DNA of 27,066 bases, from positions 1 through 27,066 of the IMG/VR virus record IMGVR_UViG_3300022562_001373. One strand, 5' to 3'. Made by a program: the position numbers and the translations under genes. The DNA comes from a virus. This document shows, one piece after another, positions 1 to 6,605 of the stretch; position 1 is the stretch's first letter; each line of letters starts with the position of its first letter. The notes beneath the pieces were generated by a model. It saw only the letters and a program-made list of their open reading frames with translations, did not search any database and was not told where the DNA came from.

Positions 1-1062
1 CTTGTCGCCTGGCATGGTTGCATCGGCTTGCGCCTTAGCAGCCACATAGGCGGCATCGTGTTCCTTGATAACCTTTTGAATACCCGCCTTGATGGTTTGT
101 AGATTTTTTACAATCTCTTCTGGTAGAAGAGGAATCGCATCGTCTTCCTTTTCTAGAAGAATCAACTCCACCATATTACGTGGAGAAGTTGCCAAAGCAT
201 CACGAACCTTGTTGTAAGCAACGTAGGCTGCATTCTTGACCTTAATTCGGTTGAATTGCGAATCTCGAACAACAACACCTTCGTGTTCCATCGGGTTCAA
301 CGTGGATACCCAATCTATAAGTTCTTGCACAGACGTGTACGTGTGTGCCTGTACGAGTGGCAGACAAGTTGGAAGCAAATCAACCACAGGGTGCTTGAAG
401 TCAAGTTCCTGTAGAGTGATTAGTCCACGAACTGCCAGTAAGGTGACACCACTGTTCTTATATTCAACTACAATACGGTTGTATGGAGTTGTCAATTCAA
501 AGCAGTAGGTGTATGCCTTATCCAAGTATCGAGTGAAGACATCAAACTCATAGCCAGTGGTTTCAGTCAATGCCTTTTCGAACAGAGTTCTAAAGGTATA
601 GATACCATTGTCCATCAGCAAATCTGCTTCAGGAACTGAACGTGTTGCCACGCACCACTGGTTAGAAACTGGATCCCAATAGACGATACATAGGGTTCCG
701 TCAAGCTTTTCAAGTATGGCCAGTTTAGGATCCGACCAATTGATATCAGCCGCAGCCCCTTGACCATAGTTAAAGAATCTTTTCATTGGAAAAGCAAGAA
801 TTTGGGTAGCTCCTGCCTTGATATCATCACGACTTAGCTTGCCTTCTGGTGTTGGATTCCAAGGATATGGTTTACCATCCGCAGAAGACAAAATAAGTCC
901 GCGGCATTCTTGAGCCAATGGATCAGACTCTTTCGCTTCAATCTGATCATAGTTTAGTGAGAACTTATAACCAGACTTAGAGAATGAGGCATAGACTCCA
1001 TGTTCACGTGCCAAATCTCCAAACGTATGAGTTTCCAGATATTCCTGGACTAACAACTTCAT
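1..1062 (-). CDS. T4 Rnl1-type RNA ligase (3' end beyond window)
   Basis: ATP-dependent RNA ligase that seals 5'-phosphate to 3'-OH RNA ends through a lysyl-AMP intermediate. The T4 homologue repairs tRNA cut by the host anticodon nuclease PrrC. The 354 visible codons hold the nucleotidyltransferase motifs in order: motif I EKLDGT with the expected AMP-accepting Lys119, an upstream ECRGLIL segment, motif IIIa-like CFELTTPYNRIVVEY near 187-201, motif IV EGVVVRD near 261-267 and motif V RIKVKN near 272-277. These spacings and the CFELTTPYNRIVV segment fit the T4 Rnl1 (PF09511) class rather than Rnl2. T4 Rnl1 is 374 residues, so only the C-terminus should be missing. The ATG lies 1 nt after the stop of the preceding small gene, so it is probably the last visible member of the unit starting with the other RNA ligase at 2287. 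Confidence 0.93.
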   Translation of the reverse strand, partial: MKLLVQEYLETHTFGDLAREHGVYASFSKSGYKFSLNYDQIEAKESDPLAQECRGLILSSADGKPYPWNPTPEGKLSRDDIKAGATQILAFPMKRFFNYGQGAAADINWSDPKLAILEKLDGTLCIVYWDPVSNQWCVATRSVPEADLLMDNGIYTFRTLFEKALTETTGYEFDVFTRYLDKAYTYCFELTTPYNRIVVEYKNSGVTLLAVRGLITLQELDFKHPVVDLLPTCLPLVQAHTYTSVQELIDWVSTLNPMEHEGVVVRDSQFNRIKVKNAAYVAYNKVRDALATSPRNMVELILLEKEDDAIPLLPEEIVKNLQTIKAGIQKVIKEHDAAYVAAKAQADATMPGDK

Positions 1063-1063
1063 C

Positions 1064-1279
1064 TTATTCCTCTTGCTTGTTACGAACGTAAATTGCTCCA
1101 GACATAGTATCACCAACCAGTTTAGCTAGATTGGCTTGCAAAGTTCGCAGTTCTTGCACAGACATATTACGCACCTCGGGTGAGGACATAACTTCCATTA
1201 GACCATCATGCAATGGCTGTAGAACTTTTTTACCCTCTTCAGACAGCCACCCATTCTCCTTAAACATCTTAGTCATCAT
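1064..1279 (-). CDS. Small hypothetical protein (71 aa)
   Basis: Not recognised. A charged, apparently soluble helical protein starting MMTKMFKENG, with a central stretch (VRNMSVQELRTLQANLAKL) that looks amphipathic. Two ATG codons are in tandem; AAGGTG just upstream supports either. It overlaps the end of the membrane-protein gene upstream by 11 nt and stops 1 nt before the Rnl1-type ligase, so translation of the three is probably coupled. Its place between two RNA ligase genes is the only hint of a role. Confidence 0.7.
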   Translation of the reverse strand: MMTKMFKENGWLSEEGKKVLQPLHDGLMEVMSSPEVRNMSVQELRTLQANLAKLVGDTMSGAIYVRNKQEE

Positions 1280-1526
1280 ACACCTTTGTACATAGTAAAG
1301 CTAGAAAACAAATTACAGACGGAACCAATGCCGCCCAACTCATGGTCGTATTTTCCCCGAATGTAATTGCAACTTTATCTGCGCCCTCTACATAGACTCG
1401 GCAAAAAACATAAAGCCCAAACCATCCGGCAAAAAACAATATGCCCTTGAAAAGCCAGCCATCAACGAATAGCTTCCAAAGAACATAGACTGCTAGGAGC
1501 ATCATTACTCCAAACATGATAGCCAT
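1269..1526 (-). CDS. Small membrane protein with about three TM segments (85 aa)
   Basis: Not recognised. The protein is almost wholly hydrophobic: an N-terminal helix (MAIMFGVMMLLAVYVLWKLF), a second helix (KGILFFAGWFGLYVFCRVYV) and a C-terminal helix (MSWAALVPSVICFLALLC) ending in KVYDD, so three transmembrane segments are likely. An in-frame TTG at 1538 lies only 1 nt from AGGAGG, too close for normal initiation. The ATG at 1526 follows AGGAGG by 13 nt and comes 2 nt after the preceding stop, so it is preferred. A membrane protein inside an RNA-ligase unit is unusual; its role cannot be inferred. Confidence 0.7.
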   Translation of the reverse strand: MAIMFGVMMLLAVYVLWKLFVDGWLFKGILFFAGWFGLYVFCRVYVEGADKVAITFGENTTMSWAALVPSVICFLALLCTKVYDD

Positions 1527-1528
1527 AA

Positions 1529-2287
1529 TTATAACCAAGCCTCCTGAACAGTAAGGTTTCGCATTGGAACTCGATCAATTAGATGACTTCCTGAGTTAAT
1601 AATATTCTCAACAAAATCTCGTCGTACATACTTGTAACGACCAACAACTCGCCTATCGTCTTCGTGCTTAATGTAGAGCCCTTCCGATAGACAAGACCTA
1701 TCACATTCCATTAGAGCCTTCTCTAAATCAAGCTGACCTTTCTCAGCCTTCTTCCACAAAAATTCTTGCCAGTGTTCTGATTGGAACAAAGGCTTCTTAA
1801 TTAGATCGGTAAGTTGACTGAGCCTAGTAGGCTTAAGGCTTGCCAAAACAGGTACAGACCGAATATAGTCATGTCCAGATAGCAAGACGCTTCGAGCAAG
1901 CGTAGAAAGCCAAATATTACCCTTGCGATCATACATATCAGATTCAAAGAAATAACACGGTAGCTGGTCATAGAAAATGGTGTGTTTATAGAACATCCAT
2001 TCTCCAAACAGAACGTATCTGTTCTCTAGAAGATCAAATAGTTTATCTTGGTGAGATAAGGCCCAAGAGTGAAGTCGAGCGAACTCTTTACCAGTTGCCG
2101 GGCTTCCTCTGTGCCAAATATGCATCTCCAGTTGGTCATCAAAAAAGATGGAGACGCCAGTGCCGTCCAGCTTTTCTTCGACCACTAGAAATTCACCAGC
2201 CAATTTATTGAATTGCATTACCTCCGGGTCCTTGGGAGAGGACAGGCCGGAGCCTTCAATGTGTAGGGTTCGAGGTAGCTTGATCAT
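1529..2287 (-). CDS. RNA ligase, PF09414 (Rnl2-like superfamily) type
   Basis: Predicted ATP-dependent RNA ligase, 252 aa. Visible nucleotidyltransferase motifs: motif I EEKLDGTG with Lys39 as the expected adenylation site, motif III-like VLFGEWMFYKHTIFYDQLP (92-110) followed by CYFFESDMYD (IIIa), motif IV SEGLYIK (Glu202) and motif V RYKYVRRDF with Lys219. The GEW-KHTIFYD-Y-F-D pattern belongs to the broad RNA_ligase family PF09414 and differs clearly from the Rnl1-type ligase two genes downstream. No separate C-terminal domain is evident beyond about 30 residues after motif V, so it is close to a minimal ligase core. It is the first gene after a promoter and terminator pair, so it leads the transcript that also carries the Rnl1-type enzyme. 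Substrate is unknown; RNA rather than nicked DNA is inferred from family and context. Confidence 0.85.
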   Translation of the reverse strand: MIKLPRTLHIEGSGLSSPKDPEVMQFNKLAGEFLVVEEKLDGTGVSIFFDDQLEMHIWHRGSPATGKEFARLHSWALSHQDKLFDLLENRYVLFGEWMFYKHTIFYDQLPCYFFESDMYDRKGNIWLSTLARSVLLSGHDYIRSVPVLASLKPTRLSQLTDLIKKPLFQSEHWQEFLWKKAEKGQLDLEKALMECDRSCLSEGLYIKHEDDRRVVGRYKYVRRDFVENIINSGSHLIDRVPMRNLTVQEAWL

Positions 2288-2293
2288 GTTACT

Positions 2294-2321
2294 ATCGTAA
2301 TTCTAATAAATAGGGCGTCAA
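2294..2321 (-). promoter_or_regulatory. Sigma-70-like promoter with CCTATTT spacer motif
   Basis: On the minus strand: TTGACG, a 16-nt spacer CCCTATTTATTAGAAT, then TACGAT. The predicted start lies close to the ATG at 2287, giving a very short leader. The spacer resembles those of the promoters at 8712-8739 and 18769-18796 (shared CCTATTT-n-TAGrA), which makes chance occurrence unlikely. It directly follows the terminator at 2332-2356. Confidence 0.65.
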
Positions 2322-2331
2322 GCAACCTATC

Positions 2332-2356
2332 AAAACTCCTCACTTTTTCAGTGAGG
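2332..2356 (-). terminator. Intrinsic terminator at end of the 2340-2876 gene
   Basis: On the minus strand CCTCACT-GAAAA-AGTGAGG forms a perfect 7-bp stem with a 5-nt loop, followed by AGTTTT. The stop codon of the upstream gene is inside the 3' arm. The T-tract is short, so termination may be partial. A promoter follows within about 15 nt, marking a transcription-unit boundary. Confidence 0.6.
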
Positions 2357-2876
2357 CTAATTTAGCTTCAAGGGCTTGAATCTCTTGTTGCTTTACCCAT
2401 TCGTCATACTTTGCCTTTTCAACGAGATAGGCTTGCCAATTCTTCTCATATTGTTCTTGGGCGGCCTTGAATCCCTCGGGATCTGCCTCAAAAGTCTTCC
2501 TGTAAGAGAAGCTTATCTCTTGTCCATAGATACCCATATCTCCAGTGTCAAGGCTCATAGATATCCTAACATCGGATGGTTTAACTCCTTCGGGCAACAT
2601 ATCTAGAATAGTTTGAAGAGTTACTTGTGATAGCTTCGGAAAAGATCCCCTATCTTCTTGCTCATCTTTGGCATCTACACAATCACAATCTAAATACTCG
2701 CCATCTTTGTAGCCCAGCTCTTCATCGCAATATTCACAATATTGTCTATCATCATCGTTACGAAACTTCTCGTAATAACCATAAATGGTCACATCTTCGG
2801 TGCGGGCTTCATAGTCAGAAGCCCAAGGCCGATTGTAATTGTCAGGAAACATATGGTTGATAAATGGTTCTTTCAT
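2340..2876 (-). CDS. Hypothetical protein with Cys cluster and C-terminal coiled coil (178 aa)
   Basis: Not recognised as a named family. The N-terminal part is acidic and carries a compact cysteine cluster (YCEYCDEEL then DCDC), suggesting a small zinc site. The middle reads as beta strands (DVRISMSLDTGDMGIYGQ), and the last 50 residues form a long charged helix with regularly spaced Tyr/Trp/Lys. The strand-then-helix layout resembles the protein at 5886-6221, so the two may be distant paralogues. It overlaps the gene upstream by 4 nt (ATGA) and ends in an intrinsic terminator, so it is the last gene of the PseT-containing unit. Confidence 0.75.
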   Translation of the reverse strand: MKEPFINHMFPDNYNRPWASDYEARTEDVTIYGYYEKFRNDDDRQYCEYCDEELGYKDGEYLDCDCVDAKDEQEDRGSFPKLSQVTLQTILDMLPEGVKPSDVRISMSLDTGDMGIYGQEISFSYRKTFEADPEGFKAAQEQYEKNWQAYLVEKAKYDEWVKQQEIQALEAKLASLKK

Positions 2877-3154
2877 AGTTTTTCCATTGTGAATGTTTCA
2901 AGATGGGTTCGGACTATCTTGCCATCATCATTGGCAATTTCATATATCTTGACAACAAGCTCTCGATGCTCAGGAACATATTCACACTTTCCAACATGAG
3001 TATATTCTCCTGGTAATATTTCAGAGAACCTAGAACCTTTCTTAGGTTTTTTACGAGTAACAAAGAAGGTTGGCATATACGATACTTCGGCATTGTTCAC
3101 CTTCTTTGTTACTACAAAGAAGTTCTTGGGTACTTGTTTCTTTTTGCCGCGCAT
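2873..3154 (-). CDS. Small basic hypothetical protein (93 aa)
   Basis: Not recognised. It begins MRGKKKQVPKNFFVVTKK; the first half is strongly basic and the second looks like alternating strands (ELVVKIYEIANDDGKIVRTHLETF). An ATG at 3184 would overlap the PseT gene by 31 nt. The ATG at 3154 forms a TGATG junction with the PseT stop and has GGAG 7 nt upstream, so it is preferred. Translation is likely coupled to PseT. A nucleic-acid-binding role is possible from the basic N-terminus, but nothing specific supports it. Confidence 0.7.
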   Translation of the reverse strand: MRGKKKQVPKNFFVVTKKVNNAEVSYMPTFFVTRKKPKKGSRFSEILPGEYTHVGKCEYVPEHRELVVKIYEIANDDGKIVRTHLETFTMEKL

Positions 3155-4110
3155 CAGAAATCTCCGGGCGCCACTTGAAAACAAGTAAGTCCCTTATTGC
3201 GCCAGAATTCAACCACTTGATTGCGGTCGTCCAATACACAGAGAACATTATACTTCCCTTCAATGTGTTCTTGATAGATTTCTTCCTTGATGATAGCATC
3301 TTTGCGGAAGTCATCGGTCTTTCTCATATGAAGTTCATATTCCATTTGTGTACAAGCGAACCCATCCTGTTGCACACAGTACTTCTCAATAAACCTAATG
3401 GTCTCTGGTCGGTACTTATCTTCACGCCCTGAACAGAAAATGATCTTACGACCAGCCCTATAATGAGCAAGAACTGTTTCAATGACAGGCCAATTTGGCA
3501 GGTCTTTGATATCACAGTCTTTAGCATCGTATGGGCTTCGGTTATGAATCAAAGCCAGGGTTCCATCCAAATCACACAAGACGGCCGTAGGAAGAGAATC
3601 ATCCCAGGCAGGCGCATCCACAGTAGACTGTAGATTGCCCCTACGCTCCTGATAGATTTCTACACGTGGCTTATAGAATTTGAACTGAGTTTTACCAGAC
3701 TCTTTCCACCACTTCTTGATAACTTCTTCGCCAACCTTGGCCTTACCTTCTCGTTTAGCATCTCGGGCGATAGCCTCTTCCAAATCAATGTAGAAGGCTT
3801 TTTCGAAGACCTGAATGTCTGCATTCACTGACTTAGCAATCTTACAGACATCATCGAAATGACGACGGTTCAAGTTAAGATTGTCAATGATGACATTCTT
3901 CCCGCGCTTCAATGCATCTCGGATAAGATAGTTGCGGGCGTCCGTAACCATCTTTTCATAGTCAGGGCTCCACACGCTACCATTCATCATGGCACGCAAA
4001 TCGTCATTGTTTACTCGAACCCAGTTATTTGGATCCTTGGCAACCACTTGCTTGGCGTAAGTAGACTTACCCGAACCAGGAATACCAACTAACATTTCTA
4101 CTTTAATCAT
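3154..4110 (-). CDS. pseT: Polynucleotide 5'-kinase / 3'-phosphatase, T4 PseT type
   Basis: Bifunctional RNA/DNA end-healing enzyme: phosphorylates 5'-OH ends and removes 3' or 2',3'-cyclic phosphates, preparing ends for Rnl1-type ligation. At 318 aa it is close to T4 Pnkp (301 aa) and in the same domain order. Kinase domain: P-loop GIPGSGKST (9-17), NNDDLR (34-39) matching the T4 catalytic Asp35/Arg38 region, and NVIIDNLNLNRR (72-83). Phosphatase domain: DxDGT at 180-184 (Asp180, Asp182), FCSGRED (225-231) and VLDDR (292-296). All the expected catalytic residues are present. It overlaps the nuclease-like gene upstream by 4 nt and the small basic gene downstream by 1 nt. The likely partner is the Rnl1-type ligase at the left edge, although a transcription boundary lies between them. 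Confidence 0.95.
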   Translation of the reverse strand: MIKVEMLVGIPGSGKSTYAKQVVAKDPNNWVRVNNDDLRAMMNGSVWSPDYEKMVTDARNYLIRDALKRGKNVIIDNLNLNRRHFDDVCKIAKSVNADIQVFEKAFYIDLEEAIARDAKREGKAKVGEEVIKKWWKESGKTQFKFYKPRVEIYQERRGNLQSTVDAPAWDDSLPTAVLCDLDGTLALIHNRSPYDAKDCDIKDLPNWPVIETVLAHYRAGRKIIFCSGREDKYRPETIRFIEKYCVQQDGFACTQMEYELHMRKTDDFRKDAIIKEEIYQEHIEGKYNVLCVLDDRNQVVEFWRNKGLTCFQVAPGDF

Positions 4111-4616
4111 AATTTCTTCTCAATTAACTTCAATAAGTCATCCATAGGATGAAGCTTATTAGTCGGGATGTAATAAACTGGCTTACCATATAAGCCCTCT
4201 TCCCAGTTTATATCTTGTTTAATTTCTTTACCATAAGCCCAGCCAGCGAGAGTAACTTCTGGTAGCCTGTCGGCTTTAACTAGAATATAGGGAGCATTCA
4301 ATTTAACCTTTTCATATTCTCTGACCCATAAGCGACCTTTAGGGTGTTTAGTGCATTTGACTTCCAGCCCTGAGACATCCCCACCAGATTTCCTCCACTC
4401 TAACCAATCTTCAAAAGAAAAATGTTTCCCGTCCCATTCTAATTTCATTATAGAAGAAACGGCTTCCTCACCTATTGCTCCTACCTCATCAGCCGTAAGA
4501 CTATCTATAACTGCACCATCTGGATTAGAAGCTCCTCTGTTAGTAGCATTTCTGGCCAGAGAAACAGATTTAATTCTAGCTAATTGTTCATCAGTAAGAA
4601 TAATAGTCCAATTCAT
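4107..4616 (-). CDS. Putative PD-(D/E)XK-superfamily nuclease
   Basis: A 169-aa protein with a likely restriction-endonuclease-like core: helix with GEEAVSS (Glu50/Glu51), then GGDVSGLEVK giving Asp80 and Glu85-x-Lys87, the D-x(n)-E-x-K signature, followed by strands WVRE and YILVKAD and a conserved-looking LAGWAYGKEI. This is the arrangement of small phage and mobile-element nucleases of the PD-(D/E)XK fold. Target is unknown. It lies between the two kinase-phosphatase genes with 4-nt overlaps on both sides, so it is part of the same operon and could act on the same nucleic acids. It could instead be an inactive or binding-only member of the fold. The call rests on a short motif, so it is moderate. 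Confidence 0.55.
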   Translation of the reverse strand: MNWTIILTDEQLARIKSVSLARNATNRGASNPDGAVIDSLTADEVGAIGEEAVSSIMKLEWDGKHFSFEDWLEWRKSGGDVSGLEVKCTKHPKGRLWVREYEKVKLNAPYILVKADRLPEVTLAGWAYGKEIKQDINWEEGLYGKPVYYIPTNKLHPMDDLLKLIEKKL

Positions 4617-5548
4617 TTGAAAAACTCCGCTTGATCAACGTATTGAATACCGGAGCGTTTTGCAAACGTCTCATCAGTAGTCATATCGCCTACCATAATG
4701 CACTGCTTAGGATCGAGTTTGTACTTGAGCATAAACTCGACAAACACCCCGCTCATAGGTTTACGACAATAACAGGAAATTGGCGCAGACTGATGAGGAC
4801 AGAATCGATATTCAATATCAATTCCAAGCTGTTGATTGGTGTAATCAAATAGCTCACGAGCCGTCTCGTCACTCAATTCGCCCTTGTGAATGCCGCTTTG
4901 ATTAGAGATTCCGAGCAAGATATAACCCTTGTCTTTGTAGGTTTGTAGGACTTTAGTGCGGTTAGGTTTAATTTCGATTTGATCTTTAGAAACAGGAAAC
5001 TTCTCATTCCCACCAATACATTCACGAAGAGTTCCGTCATAATCTACAATCAGTGCTTTGTTAGTAAACTCCGGATTATGTAAACGAGTGAACTTATGCA
5101 CTTCCACCTTGGAGAAACCTTCCTCCACGGTTGGCTTTTGAAACTCTTTCTTATACTTAAACAAGACAGTTGGAGGAAAGATGTTAGTATGCTTAGCGTC
5201 CTTGATAGCCTCTGGTGTTGGGAACTTGCCAATTAGCCCAATGGCTCGCTGAACCACATTAAACTGCGCATCTTCAATAGAAGTGCTCATTAGGGTGCAG
5301 GTAACGACTGCTCCATGCTTCTTAGCTAACTCAATGAAAGGCTTACGAACTTCAATGGTTGGGAATGTGTTATCAAGAACAATGTTCTTACCCTCTTTCA
5401 ACAAAGCTTCCATTTTAGGAAGAAGACCAGCAATGGTACCACCTTCAGTATCTCTATTAAGAGAAATAGCGCCCTTCTTGATCAATTCTTTGGTAACCGT
5501 ACTCTTACCAGAGGCGGGATATCCCACCACCATTTTCACTTCTGACAT
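4613..5548 (-). CDS. P-loop kinase fused to HAD phosphatase, second PNKP-like protein
   Basis: 311 aa. Domain 1 (about 1-155): P-loop kinase with GYPASGKST (9-17), SLNRDT (29-34) and NIVLDNTFPT (55-64), as in polynucleotide kinases. Domain 2 (about 160-311): HAD phosphatase with DYDGTLRE (169-176; Asp169, Asp171), SNQSGI (215-220), a zinc-type CxH...CxC cluster (Cys250, His252, Cys259, Cys261) leading into RKP, and VGDMTTD (286-292). The Cys/His cluster is typical of HisB-N/GmhB-like HADs and is absent from PseT, so this is not a recent duplicate of the neighbouring enzyme. End-healing of RNA or DNA is inferred. The ATG at 5548 has AGGTGA correctly spaced; a GTG at 5557 without a good site is less likely. 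It overlaps the nuclease-like gene downstream by 4 nt. Confidence 0.85.
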   Translation of the reverse strand: MSEVKMVVGYPASGKSTVTKELIKKGAISLNRDTEGGTIAGLLPKMEALLKEGKNIVLDNTFPTIEVRKPFIELAKKHGAVVTCTLMSTSIEDAQFNVVQRAIGLIGKFPTPEAIKDAKHTNIFPPTVLFKYKKEFQKPTVEEGFSKVEVHKFTRLHNPEFTNKALIVDYDGTLRECIGGNEKFPVSKDQIEIKPNRTKVLQTYKDKGYILLGISNQSGIHKGELSDETARELFDYTNQQLGIDIEYRFCPHQSAPISCYCRKPMSGVFVEFMLKYKLDPKQCIMVGDMTTDETFAKRSGIQYVDQAEFFK

Positions 5549-5553
5549 TCTAA

Positions 5554-5889
5554 TCACCTATTAACACACTTAGAGCAAGAACATTCAATTCCATAATATT
5601 TACGCTTACACAATTCTGATTCAACAACCTCAACCGCGGGCTTCGCCTCTGCGGAAAGGTGCATCCCTTCACCATTTTCAAATCTTCTTAGAGTTGAATT
5701 GTAGCTACCATCATAATCGATGTAACCAAGTAAACGGATGTCTATCGGAAATGTATCGTGGGGAGCTACACAATAGAAAATTTCATTCTTCTTTTCTATT
5801 TGCCATGATCCATTAATTACCCACATACCCTCATCAACAAGCAACAGAGATTTGAAATCTGGCCCATAACCGTAGACCGAGTGGCTCAT
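5554..5889 (-). CDS. Hypothetical protein with C-terminal CxCxxC (111 aa)
   Basis: Not recognised. It starts MSHSVYGYGPDF; the body alternates short strands with aromatic and acidic residues (VINGSWQIEKKNEIFYC, LLGYIDYDG), and it ends in a small cysteine cluster, ECSCSKCVNR, that could bind a metal. The ATG at 5889 overlaps the upstream stop as ATGA and has a purine-rich GGAAAAAAGA upstream; a GTG at 5904 is possible but lacks a binding site. It sits 5 nt before the kinase-HAD gene. Confidence 0.7.
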   Translation of the reverse strand: MSHSVYGYGPDFKSLLLVDEGMWVINGSWQIEKKNEIFYCVAPHDTFPIDIRLLGYIDYDGSYNSTLRRFENGEGMHLSAEAKPAVEVVESELCKRKYYGIECSCSKCVNR

Positions 5890-6221
5890 TGTTCTTTTTT
5901 CCACTTTATCAGTTTCTTTTCGTATCTCTTCATCTGTTTTTCATAGATGGGATTATCAATCTTTTCTTCCCAAGTCAATTCCAGTTTTGGAAACGAAGAA
6001 ATCATATTGCCATCCATATCGTAATCATCATCAGAGTATAGTCCCAATCTAACGTTTTTAGCATTAGCTGGGATAGATTTTTTAATCCAAACCAAGAACT
6101 CTTCAACAGTGGCCGAGCCATTTCTAGTGCCCGCCGAATAGTTGTAGCTAAAGGGATAAGAGGCACTATTAGTTATCCATACCTTCTTTAGAGGCTTTCT
6201 TGGTTTAGATAAAGTTTTCAT
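5886..6221 (-). CDS. Hypothetical protein, beta domain plus C-terminal basic helix (111 aa)
   Basis: Not recognised. The N-terminus is basic (KTLSKPRKPLKKVW), followed by NVRLGLYSDDDYDMDGN, which resembles the DVRISMSLDTGDMGIYGQ region of the 178-aa protein at 2340-2876, and a final long Lys/Tyr-rich helix (YEKQMKRYEKKLIKWKKEQ). The similarity in both order and composition suggests the two are distant relatives. It overlaps its neighbours by 4 nt on both sides. Confidence 0.72.
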   Translation of the reverse strand: MKTLSKPRKPLKKVWITNSASYPFSYNYSAGTRNGSATVEEFLVWIKKSIPANAKNVRLGLYSDDDYDMDGNMISSFPKLELTWEEKIDNPIYEKQMKRYEKKLIKWKKEQ

Positions 6222-6598
6222 AACATTGCCATTTCTTTTTCTAGTTCAACTTCGGCCTTTTCCAACTCAGCATTGGAGGCTTCAAGCTGGGCACGTGTGG
6301 CAGCTAAATCAGCAATGCGAGTTTTGTTTTTGACAATTTGTCTGGCCGCTTCTTTTTCAATACGAGAAAAAGTTACTTCATTGGTCTTAGTAAATGGCCA
6401 AATGAAAATCCAGTAGAACGGCCAACAATACGTTGCCCATAATCTTTTGCTTTCATTTACATCCACATTTACATAACAATATCCTATATATTGTCTTTCT
6501 ATGGTTGGTGGCCATTTGTATTTACCATAACCATGGGTTGCGCCGGCCAAAACTATATATAGAATGATCCCAAGTAGAATACTAAGACCAACGAACAT
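6218..6598 (-). CDS. Membrane protein with C-terminal coiled coil (126 aa)
   Basis: Not recognised as a family. The N-terminal hydrophobic helix (VGLSILLGIILYIVLAG) is followed by an aromatic hydrophobic segment (WATYCWPFYWIFIWPF), giving two likely membrane passes or one plus a re-entrant segment. The last 50 residues form a charged coiled coil (QLEASNAELEKAEVELEKEM). It lies immediately downstream of the SPFH gene, and the small TM/coiled-coil protein at 7829-8089 lies immediately upstream of it. These three membrane coiled-coil proteins plausibly form one complex. Confidence 0.72.
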   Translation of the reverse strand: MFVGLSILLGIILYIVLAGATHGYGKYKWPPTIERQYIGYCYVNVDVNESKRLWATYCWPFYWIFIWPFTKTNEVTFSRIEKEAARQIVKNKTRIADLAATRAQLEASNAELEKAEVELEKEMAML

Positions 6599-6605
6599 TA
6601 TTTAC

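Noticed and set aside
236-508. Plus-strand open frame near the left edge
   Set aside because: Lies antisense within the Rnl1-type ligase, which has all motifs in the minus frame.
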